NCBI GenBank assembly: GCA_024710825.1
Contig: JANJUA010000373.1
Span: 1-10,965, forward strand
Reading direction: 5' to 3'
Length of the DNA: 10,965 nucleotides
Origin: Solirubrobacteraceae bacterium
GTDB lineage: Bacteria; Actinomycetota; Thermoleophilia; Solirubrobacterales; Solirubrobacteraceae
Of this stretch, positions 1-5,281 are shown piece by piece. Both the position numbers and the translations under genes were made by a program. Position 1 is the first letter of the stretch. Each line of letters starts with the position of its first letter. The notes below the pieces were generated by a model. The model was not told where the DNA came from. It saw nothing but the letters and a program-made list of their open reading frames with translations, and did no database searches.

Positions 1-1184
1 GCGACCCATGCGCCGTGCCAGGGCGCAGCCGCGTCCCAGCCGCCGCCGCGTGGGTCGGCACCCCGCCCCGGACCGCCCGACGCCGCCGCCCCGCCGCCCC
101 GTCCGGGACGCCACGACTCCCCGCCCGACGCCGCCGCCCCGGCGCTCCATGCGCCCTCGGTCCACGTCACATCCGCCGGGTCGGCCGCGCCCCAGTCGGC
201 CGCCCCCGCCCGCGTCAGGGTGTCGCGCGCGCGCCGCAGCCAACCGCTCTCGCCCGGGTCGCGGTAGAGGCGCTGGATCGCGGTCCAGCGCGTGGTGAGG
301 TCGTCCAGCGGTCCGCCGTCGACCACGCCGGGCTCGTCGTCGAGCCCGTCACGCGCGGCGGTGAGGGCGGCGCGCAGGCGCCCGAGCGTCGGGCGGTCCT
401 GCGGGCGCACCGCGACGGCGGCGTCGATGGCGGCGCACAGCTCGTCGGGCAGGTCGCGCCGCAGGCGCCGCAGCTCGGGCAGCTCCATGCCGACCCTGCG
501 CGCCGTGTCCCCCGGTCCCGCGCCCCGGATCGGGTTCGTCCCGCTGAAGGCCTCGTAGAGCACGAGCCCGAGCGCGTAGACGTCCGTCGCCGCGGTGACG
601 CGCCGGCCCTCGGCCTGCTCCGGCGCCATGTAGGCGAGCGTGCCCACCACGTCGCCGGTGCGGGTCAGCGCCTCTCCGCCGACGAGCCGCGCGATGCCGA
701 AGTCGCAGATCTTGGCCGCCGGCGCGCCGTCGCCGCGCTGCTCGGGGACCATGACGTTGCCGGGCTTGACGTCGCGATGGATGACGCCGCGGCCGTGCGC
801 GTGCGCCAGCGCCTCGCACAGCGCCGCCCCGATCACGGCGACGTCGCGGTCCGACAGCGCGCCCTCGGCCAACAGCTCGCCGAGCGTCTCTCCGCGCACG
901 AGCTCCGAGACCAGATAGCACGCATCTTCGTCGGACCCGGTCTCGTACAGCGTGACGATGCCCGGGTGGCTGAGCCGCGCGGCGGCCTGCGCCTCGCGCT
1001 CGGCCCGCTCGGGATCGCCGTCGTCGAGCGGGATCCGCTTGATCGCGACCGCCCGGTCCAGCCTGACGTCCTCGGCCTCGTGGACCGTGCCGAAGCCGCC
1101 CGCTCCCAGCCGGCGCACGAGGCGATAGCGGCCGAGCAGCAGCTCGGCGTCCGCCGGTCCGCTCACAGTGTCCGCATGCCGCAC
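1..1184 (-). CDS. Serine/threonine protein kinase, PknB-like (C-terminus off the left edge)
   Basis: This is a Hanks-type kinase that would transfer phosphate from ATP to Ser/Thr of target proteins. Translating the minus strand gives all key motifs: the Gly-rich loop GAGGFGTV (residues 27-34), the ATP-binding Lys in AIK (K49), the catalytic loop HRDVKPGN (D138, N143), DFG (D161) and APE (187-189). The kinase domain ends near residue 270. After it comes an Ala/Gly/Ser/Trp/Pro-rich low-complexity stretch from about residue 330, still open at position 1, so any membrane segment or sensor domain lies outside the window. The start is uncertain. GTG at 1184 follows GAGGAG at a short spacing, GTG at 1166 has no good ribosome site, and an in-frame ATG at 1220 would add codons with poor third-position GC. 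The gene is divergent from the CARDB membrane protein gene. Kinase identity is secure; the substrate is unknown. Confidence 0.95.
   Translation of the reverse strand, partial: MRHADTVSGPADAELLLGRYRLVRRLGAGGFGTVHEAEDVRLDRAVAIKRIPLDDGDPERAEREAQAAARLSHPGIVTLYETGSDEDACYLVSELVRGETLGELLAEGALSDRDVAVIGAALCEALAHAHGRGVIHRDVKPGNVMVPEQRGDGAPAAKICDFGIARLVGGEALTRTGDVVGTLAYMAPEQAEGRRVTAATDVYALGLVLYEAFSGTNPIRGAGPGDTARRVGMELPELRRLRRDLPDELCAAIDAAVAVRPQDRPTLGRLRAALTAARDGLDDEPGVVDGGPLDDLTTRWTAIQRLYRDPGESGWLRRARDTLTRAGAADWGAADPADVTWTEGAWSAGAAASGGESWRPGRGGGAAASGGPGRGADPRGGGWDAAAPWHGAWV
73..141. repeat. 21-base direct repeat inside the kinase C-terminal coding region
   Basis: An identical 21-base unit occurs at 73-93 and 121-141, 48 bases apart, which is a whole number of codons. 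On the minus strand it encodes GAAASGG twice in the low-complexity tail of the kinase. It is most likely an in-frame duplication within a flexible linker rather than a separate element. Confidence 0.7.
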
Positions 1185-1253
1185 CTGCTCCTCATTCGAT
1201 TCCTCGGGAGGAGATCCCATCCGTGAGAAGAATCGTGCACCAGTCGGGCCAGG

Positions 1254-1285
1254 CATACTGAGCCTGACGCCCTCCCTGCAAGGAG
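1254..1285 (+). promoter_or_regulatory. Probable promoter -10 and ribosome site of the CARDB membrane protein gene
   Basis: CATACT at 1254-1259 resembles a -10 hexamer (TANNNT-like) and would place transcription start near 1266. AAGGAG at 1280-1285 lies 11 bases before the GTG at 1297 and decides that start over the in-frame ATG at 1168, which would overlap the kinase gene. No clear -35 box is visible. The 112-base divergent interval must also serve the kinase gene on the other strand, for which I see no convincing promoter. Confidence 0.45.
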
Positions 1286-1296
1286 TCCGCTTCAGC

Positions 1297-2409
1297 GTGT
1301 CGTTCTTCGACGACGACCAGCCCACCAGAACTTCTCGCACGCCGCGCCCGCGGCGAACCGCCGCGCGCGGCGGCGACGGCGGCCCCAGCGACCATCAGCA
1401 GCTGCTGATCCGGCGCGCGGTCGCGCTGGGCGGGCTGGCGCTAGTGCTGATCCTGCTCGTCGTCGGCTTCAACTCGTGCCGCAACAGCGCGAAGAAGGAC
1501 GCGCTGCGCGACTACAACCAGAACGTCGCCACGGTCGTGCAGGACTCCGACGAGCAGGTCGGCACGCCGTTCTTCGAGCTGCTGCAGTCCGACACCGAGC
1601 AGTCGCCGGTCGCGCTGGAGACGCAGCTCAACCAGTACCGCGTGGTGGCGGAGGACCAGGCGAGCCGCGCCCGCAGCCTCGACGTGCCGGGCGAGATGGT
1701 CGACGCGCAGCGCGACCTGCTGATGGTGCTCGACTTCCGCTCGGAGGCGATCGGGACGGTCGCGGGCCTGATCCGCACCGCGCTCGGCTCGGAGGACGCC
1801 GCTAACGGAGCCGTCAACCAGATCGCCGGCCAGATGCAGAAGCTGCTCGCGTCCGACGTCATCTACTCGCAGCGCGTCGCGCCGCTCATAAAGGAGCAGC
1901 TCGACGACAACGAGATCACCGGGCAGACGATCGCCACCTCCAAGTTCCTGCCCAACCTCGGCTGGCTCGACCCCGAGACCGTCGGGCCGCGCATCGGCGC
2001 GGGCAGCGGCGGCGGGGGCTCCGGCAAGGAGCCGACGTCCCCCGGACCGCACGGCCACGGCCTCGTGTCGGTCGCCGTGGGCGAGACGACGCTCCAGCCC
2101 GAGCCGACGGTCAACCGCATCGCGGCGGGCGCCGACACGCGCTTCCTCGTGACCTTCCAGAACCAGGGCGCCGCCGACGAGACCGACGTGCGCGTTAGCG
2201 TGCGCATCAGCGGCGCGGGCGATCCGATCACCGTCAACGAGACCGTGCCCCAGACCGTCGCCGGCGCGAACGCCGAGGTGGAGATCCCGCTCGGCCAGTC
2301 CCCGCCGATCGGCACGCCGGTCACCGTCCGCGTCGCCGTCGCGCCCGTCCCGGGCGAGGAGGTCGAGGACAACAACCGGCAGGACTACACGGTCCTGTTC
2401 ACCCGGTAG
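1297..2409 (+). CDS. Single-pass membrane protein with C-terminal CARDB-like domain
   Basis: The 370-residue protein is of unknown function. Its parts in order are: an acidic then basic, Arg/Pro-rich N-terminus (1-40); one hydrophobic segment at about 41-58 (AVALGGLALVLILLVVGF) ending in NSC; a mostly helical, charged region (62-230); a Gly/Ser linker (about 234-255); and a beta-rich domain (256-370). That last domain reads like CARDB (FLVTFQNQGAADETDV, then PVPGEEVEDNNRQDY near the end), a bacterial cell-adhesion-related fold. The basic N-terminus suggests a cytoplasmic tail with the CARDB domain outside the membrane. The Cys after the membrane segment is not in a normal lipobox context, because 40 polar residues precede it. 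The start is GTG at 1297 with AAGGAG upstream. Its promoter region is shared with the divergent kinase gene, so it could be that kinase's partner or substrate, but nothing in the sequence proves it. Confidence 0.85.
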   Translation: MSFFDDDQPTRTSRTPRPRRTAARGGDGGPSDHQQLLIRRAVALGGLALVLILLVVGFNSCRNSAKKDALRDYNQNVATVVQDSDEQVGTPFFELLQSDTEQSPVALETQLNQYRVVAEDQASRARSLDVPGEMVDAQRDLLMVLDFRSEAIGTVAGLIRTALGSEDAANGAVNQIAGQMQKLLASDVIYSQRVAPLIKEQLDDNEITGQTIATSKFLPNLGWLDPETVGPRIGAGSGGGGSGKEPTSPGPHGHGLVSVAVGETTLQPEPTVNRIAAGADTRFLVTFQNQGAADETDVRVSVRISGAGDPITVNETVPQTVAGANAEVEIPLGQSPPIGTPVTVRVAVAPVPGEEVEDNNRQDYTVLFTR

Positions 2410-2415
2410 CCGTCG

Positions 2416-2439
2416 GGCGCGACTCGGGCGGGCCGCGCC
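2416..2439 (+). terminator. Weak hairpin after the CARDB gene
   Basis: GGCGCG at 2416-2421 pairs with CGCGCC at 2434-2439 (12-base loop), and GTTTAC follows. It could end the upstream transcript, but the stem is only 6 bp and the T run is short, so this is tentative. Confidence 0.3.
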
Positions 2440-2442
2440 GTT

Positions 2443-2448
2443 TACCCT
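2443..2448 (+). promoter_or_regulatory. Candidate -10 box giving a leaderless DUF4446 transcript
   Basis: TACCCT fits TANNNT and ends 7 bases before the GTG start at 2456. Transcription would then begin at or next to the start codon, and there is no ribosome site in front of this gene. Leaderless mRNAs are common in Actinomycetota. A perfect 8-bp inverted repeat (CCTCCACG-C-CGTGGAGG, 2446-2462) covers the start codon. Confidence 0.4.
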
Positions 2449-2455
2449 CCACGCC

Positions 2456-2980
2456 GTGGAGGAGCTGAGCACCACGAGCGGGATCGTCGCGCTGGCGGGG
2501 CTGGCGCTGGCGCTCGTCGCGCTCACGCTGGCGATCGCGCAGCTCGCGGCGCTGCGCCGGCTGCGCGCGGCACAGCGCGTGCTGCTCGCCGAGGGCGACC
2601 CGCGCGACCTCGTGTCCCACGCCGCTGAGATCAGCGAGGCGTTCGCCGCCCTGCGCGCCTACGTGGAGGAGTCCGCCCGGCGGCTCGACGGGCGGCTCGG
2701 CGCCGCCGAGGACCGGCTCGACCGCACGATCGCCTACCGGGGCGTGTTCCGCTACGACGCCTACAACGAGATGTCCGGGCGCCAGTCGGCGTCGATCGCG
2801 CTGCTGGACACCACCCGCTCGGGGATCGTCCTGTCGTCGATCCACCACCGGGACCAGGCCCGCCTGTACGCCAAGCACGTGCGCGACGGCGAGGCGGAGA
2901 TCGCGTTGTCGCCCGAGGAGGAGGAGGCCGTGCGCCTCGCGCTGGCCGGCGAGGCCCAGGAGGCGCCGCGCGGCGTCTGA
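2456..2980 (+). CDS. DUF4446 family membrane-anchored protein
   Basis: The 174-residue protein belongs to the DUF4446 family, of unknown function. A hydrophobic N-terminal segment (about 10-30, ALAGLALALVALTLAIAQ) is followed by a helical, probably coiled-coil stretch (about 35-90, rich in Arg, Glu and Ala). The conserved family core comes next: RYDAYNEMSGRQSASIALLDTT, shown here as its two landmarks RYDAYNEMSG and SASIALLD, then GIVLSSIHHRD and ARLYAKHV. The tail SPEEEEAVRLAL is typical of the family. The start is GTG at 2456, because the codons before it are non-coding in character and no ribosome site exists. The gene ends 2 bases before prephenate dehydratase, so the two are probably co-transcribed and translationally coupled. 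A conserved link between DUF4446 and aromatic amino acid synthesis is not something I can assert. Confidence 0.85.
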   Translation: MEELSTTSGIVALAGLALALVALTLAIAQLAALRRLRAAQRVLLAEGDPRDLVSHAAEISEAFAALRAYVEESARRLDGRLGAAEDRLDRTIAYRGVFRYDAYNEMSGRQSASIALLDTTRSGIVLSSIHHRDQARLYAKHVRDGEAEIALSPEEEEAVRLALAGEAQEAPRGV

Positions 2981-2982
2981 GG

Positions 2983-3825
2983 ATGATGCGCGTCGGCTAT
3001 CTCGGCCCCGCGGGGACCCACACGGAGGAGGCCCTGCTCGCCAGCGCCCCGGACGGCGTCGAGCGCGTGCCCCTGCCGTCGATCCGGGCGGCGGTGCTCG
3101 CCGTCCAGGAGGGCGCGGTGGACCGCGCGGTGGTCCCGATCGAGAACTCGATCGAGGGCTCCGTGAACGCGACGCTGGACGCGCTCGCGACCGAGGCGCC
3201 GGACGTGACGATCGTCGGCGAGGTCGTCCATGCCATTCGCCACTGCCTCATCGCCCGTGAGGAGCTGGCGCTCGCCGACATCGGCCACGTGGCCTCGCAC
3301 CCGCAGGCCATCGCGCAGTGCGCGCGCTTCCTGCGTGAGGAGCTGCCGCAGGCCGAGGTGGTGGCCGCCGCGTCGACCGCCGACGCCGTGCGCCTGCTGT
3401 CCGAGCGCGCCGAGCCCCGATGGGCGGCGCTCGCCAACCGGCTCGCCGCGGACCTCTACGGCGCCCGCGTGCTGCGCGAGGACGTCCAGGATCAGGTGCG
3501 CAACCACACGCGGTTCGTCTGGTTGGCGCCGGTGGGCGCGGAGCCGATGGCGCACGATCGCCGCTGGAAGACCTCGGTCGTGTTCTGGGGCGGCGGCGAC
3601 GCGACGCCCGGCTGGCTCGTGCGTTGCCTGGCGGAGCTCTCCGATCGGGGCGTGAACATGAGTCGGATCGAGTCGCGCCCGCGGCGGATGGGCCTCGGCC
3701 AGTACATGTTCTTCGTCGACGTCGACGGCCGCGATACCGTGCCGCCGGTGTCCGAGGCGCTCGCGGCGCTGGCCGTCCACTGCGAGGGGATCCGGACGCT
3801 CGGCAGCTATCCCGCGGCCTCCTGA
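2983..3825 (+). CDS. pheA: Prephenate dehydratase
   Basis: The enzyme converts prephenate to phenylpyruvate in the cytoplasm, the committed step to phenylalanine. The 280-residue protein is a monofunctional dehydratase with no chorismate mutase domain. The catalytic domain (3-180) shows GPAGTHTEEA (8-17), VPIENSIEGSVNATLDAL, SHPQAIAQCARF and the TRF motif essential in this family (T176-R177-F178 in NHTRF). The regulatory ACT domain (about 194-275) carries ESRP (230-233 in NMSRIESRP), which binds phenylalanine for feedback inhibition. The usual GALV motif is changed to GWLV. ATG at 2983 and ATG at 2986 are both possible starts; GAGG immediately before them and the 2-base gap from the upstream stop suggest translational coupling with DUF4446. 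A strong hairpin follows the stop. Confidence 0.96.
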   Translation: MMRVGYLGPAGTHTEEALLASAPDGVERVPLPSIRAAVLAVQEGAVDRAVVPIENSIEGSVNATLDALATEAPDVTIVGEVVHAIRHCLIAREELALADIGHVASHPQAIAQCARFLREELPQAEVVAAASTADAVRLLSERAEPRWAALANRLAADLYGARVLREDVQDQVRNHTRFVWLAPVGAEPMAHDRRWKTSVVFWGGGDATPGWLVRCLAELSDRGVNMSRIESRPRRMGLGQYMFFVDVDGRDTVPPVSEALAALAVHCEGIRTLGSYPAAS

Positions 3826-3838
3826 CGCGCGGGCGGTG

Positions 3839-3867
3839 CCGAGGCGGGCGCTAGACTTCCGCCTCGG
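3839..3867 (+). terminator. Terminator-like hairpin after pheA overlapping a candidate promoter
   Basis: CCGAGGCGG (3839-3847) and CCGCCTCGG (3859-3867) form a perfect 9-bp stem with an 11-base loop, followed by TTGCG. It starts 13 bases after the pheA stop, so it probably ends that transcript, although a proper T run is missing as is common at this GC content. Confidence 0.55.
3852..3857 (+). promoter_or_regulatory. Candidate -10 box of the HNH gene, inside the hairpin loop
   Basis: TAGACT fits TANNNT and lies in the loop of the pheA hairpin. It would start a transcript around 3864, only about 9 bases before the ATG at 3873. No ribosome site precedes that ATG, which agrees with a nearly leaderless mRNA. 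No -35 box is recognisable. Confidence 0.4.
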
Positions 3868-3872
3868 TTGCG

Positions 3873-4451
3873 ATGCCAGGAGTGGTTGAGCCAATCCCTC
3901 AGACGTCCACGGCGCTCGATGAGCACCAGCGCCGTGGACAGGACTCGTCCGGCCGGGTGCTCGTCCTCAACGCGACCTTCGAGCCGATCAACGTCTGCAC
4001 CGTCCGCCGCGCGGTCGTCCTGCTGCTGAAGGAGAAGGCGGAGCTCGTCGAGCGCTCGACCTGGGACCTGCACGCCGAGTCGTTCACGCTCGCGCGGCCG
4101 GTGGTGATCCGGCTGACGACCTTCGTCAAGGTTCCCCGCGACACGCACAAGCGCAAGATCACCCGGCGCGCGGTCTTCGCCCGCGATGGGTGGTCCTGCC
4201 AGTACTGCGGCGCGCGCACCAACCTCACGGTCGACCACGTGATCCCGCGCTCCAAGGGCGGCGGATCGGGGTGGGAGAACATCGTCGCCGCCTGTGCGCC
4301 GTGCAACCGCCGCAAGGGCGACCGGCTGCCCAGCCAGATCGGCATGACGCCGCGCCGGAAGCCCCGCACCCCGCACCCCGCGATCTTCATCCACGTGGCG
4401 AGCCCGACGATCCCGTCCGGCTGGCGTCAGTACCTGCCCGAAGCGGCTTAG
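3873..4451 (+). CDS. HNH endonuclease domain protein
   Basis: The 192-residue protein is of the stand-alone actinobacterial HNH type. It is predicted to be a metal-dependent nuclease, but its biological role is not known. The N-terminal part has the family signature VLVLNATFEPINVCTVRRAV (about 29-48), followed by a basic segment. The zinc/HNH core begins with CQYC (C109, C112), continues with DHVIPRSKGG (D121, H122) and WENIV, and ends with CAPCNRRKGD (C141, C144, N145). All catalytic and zinc-binding positions are intact. The start is ATG at 3873, with the candidate -10 box just upstream. A GTG at 3882 is an alternative. The gene converges on the GNAT gene with 17 bases between the stops. 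No methylase or phage gene is nearby, so nothing here supports a restriction or phage-packaging role. Confidence 0.9.
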   Translation: MPGVVEPIPQTSTALDEHQRRGQDSSGRVLVLNATFEPINVCTVRRAVVLLLKEKAELVERSTWDLHAESFTLARPVVIRLTTFVKVPRDTHKRKITRRAVFARDGWSCQYCGARTNLTVDHVIPRSKGGGSGWENIVAACAPCNRRKGDRLPSQIGMTPRRKPRTPHPAIFIHVASPTIPSGWRQYLPEAA

Positions 4452-4468
4452 CCGCTCGCCGGTGCACG

Positions 4469-4970
4469 TCAGGCGTCGTCGGCGACGAGCTCCATCAGCA
4501 GCTCGTCCTCCCACTCGCCCGTCTCGGTGTTGCGCGCGGCCTTGCGCAGCACGCCGAAGCCGCCGGAAGCCGGCCCGCTCGTAGGCGCGGATCGCCGCCT
4601 CGTTGGCGAGCGCCGGGTCGATCGTCACCCGGTGGTGGCCGAGGTCGTCGATCAGGTGGCGCACGACGGTCGCCACGGCGCCCCGCCCGTACCCGCGGCC
4701 GTGGACGTCGGCGCTGAGGAAGACGTCGATCCAGGCGTGGCGGTAGTCGGGCTCGGGCTCCTCGCCGTGCTGGATCATCCCGACGATCGCACCGTCGACC
4801 CGGATCGTCAGCCGCGTCGCCTCCGGCTCGTCGCCGAGCGGGAAGTCGTCTTCGAGTCGCCCCCACCAGCGCCGGACCTCCGGCTCCAGACGGATCTCGC
4901 GCAGCCGCGCGGCATCGGCCGGACGCAGCGGGCGCAGGACCACCGTCCGGCCGCGCAGCTCACCCGTCAT
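4469..4970 (-). pseudogene. GNAT family N-acetyltransferase, frameshifted near the 3' end
   Basis: This would transfer an acetyl group from acetyl-CoA to an amine. The reading frame from ATG at 4970 gives a typical GNAT: GRTVVLRPLRPADAARL at the N-terminus, RRWWG, VDGAIVGMIQ, the acetyl-CoA loop VHGRGYGRGA, then NEAAIRAYERAGF. Right after AGFRR the frame becomes Arg/Ala-rich nonsense and stays open far beyond the gene. One base over, the expected ending appears (GVLRKAARNTETGEWEDE, then LLMELVADDA) with TGA at 4469-4471. The change falls within about 4556-4566, in the repetitive GGCTTCCGGCGGCTTCGGC. Removing one base restores a 166-residue protein of normal family length. It may be a real inactivation, a phase-variable site or an assembly error. 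WWG plus the IDPxxxNEAAIRAYERAGF pattern recalls AAC(6')-like and RimJ-like enzymes, but the substrate cannot be told. Confidence 0.85.
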
Positions 4971-4985
4971 GGCGCCGGAGACGAC

Positions 4986-5013
4986 GAAGGGCGCCCCGGG
5001 AGGGACGCCCTTC
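4986..5013 (-). terminator. Terminator-like hairpin directly before the GNAT start
   Basis: The two 12-base arms (4986-4997 and 5002-5013) pair with one mismatch around a 4-base loop. On the minus strand GAAGGGCGTCCC opens the hairpin. It ends 15 bases before the GNAT ATG. No T run follows (GTCGTCTCC). It could end the upstream leader RNA, act as an attenuator for the GNAT gene or hinder ribosome access. Confidence 0.55.
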
Positions 5014-5236
5014 GCGTTAGGCGAGACTGGATTTGGGATCGACGACAATGCTGCGCTCGAGCCGAGGCTCTGCGCGCCGGTGGGACCAGATCCGGCATGT
5101 CGGCGACGGTGGCCCGGGTTGGATTCCGCACCTGCGGCTCCAGCCTTCCGACCTAGGAGCGGCCGGTCACCTCCAGGGTCCCGCAAGAACTCGAACTACC
5201 GATACGGACCACCTCCTTTCTCTGGTATCGCCAGAG
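4986..5236 (-). promoter_or_regulatory. Candidate structured leader RNA upstream of the GNAT gene
   Basis: This stretch lies between the gyrA terminator and the GNAT start, with no ordinary gene. Read on the minus strand it begins with a hairpin, CTCTGG-CGATA-CCAGAG (5236-5220). Directly overlapping comes AGAAAGGAGGTGGTCC (5221-5206), which can pair with all 16 bases of the usual bacterial 16S 3' tail (one G-U pair). CGATAC (5230-5225) can alternatively pair with GTATCG (5205-5200), enclosing that Shine-Dalgarno-like site and breaking the first hairpin. A GTG at 5212 opens a 19-codon frame ending in TAG at 5153. Further down are GGGACC/GGTCCC (5182-5177 with 5087-5082) enclosing GCTCC/GGAGC and CCGC-AGGT-GCGG, then GCGC-A-GAGC-CTCG-GCTC-GA-GCGC (5075-5053), then the terminator-like hairpin at 4986-5013. 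I do not recognise a named RNA family. Codon statistics in every frame look non-coding. The direction is inferred from the Shine-Dalgarno-like site and the downstream gene. Confidence 0.5.
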
Positions 5237-5245
5237 TAGCGAACA

Positions 5246-5274
5246 GCGGGGACGGTCTGAAGGGCCGTCCCCGC
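5246..5274 (-). terminator. gyrA transcription terminator
   Basis: GCGGGGACGG and CCGTCCCCGC (5246-5255 and 5265-5274) form a perfect 10-bp stem with a 9-base loop, starting 7 bases beyond the gyrA stop. The minus-strand sequence after it (TGTTCGC) has no T run, as expected in this GC-rich genome. It probably ends the gyrBA transcript and separates it from the leader region. Confidence 0.75.
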
Positions 5275-5281
5275 CGGTTGC

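Noticed and set aside
60..150. CRISPR or other repeat array at the left edge
   Set aside because: Only two copies of an in-frame 21-base unit exist, within a coding low-complexity tail.
15..1226. Open frame of 403 codons on the plus strand opposite the kinase
   Set aside because: It is the mirror of a high-GC coding strand, has no recognisable domain, and the minus strand carries every kinase motif.
5177..5200. T-arm of a tRNA (AGTTCGAGTTCT on the minus strand)
   Set aside because: The flanking five bases do not pair, and no anticodon arm or acceptor stem can be placed around it.
5041..5220. Cobalamin, T-box, SRP, RNase P or tmRNA
   Set aside because: I compared the conserved cores of these RNAs by eye and none is present; only short chance likenesses such as GGTCGGAAGG were seen.
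5206..5225. End of a 16S rRNA gene on the plus strand
   Set aside because: Only the last bases resemble the 16S tail; the highly conserved helices upstream are absent.
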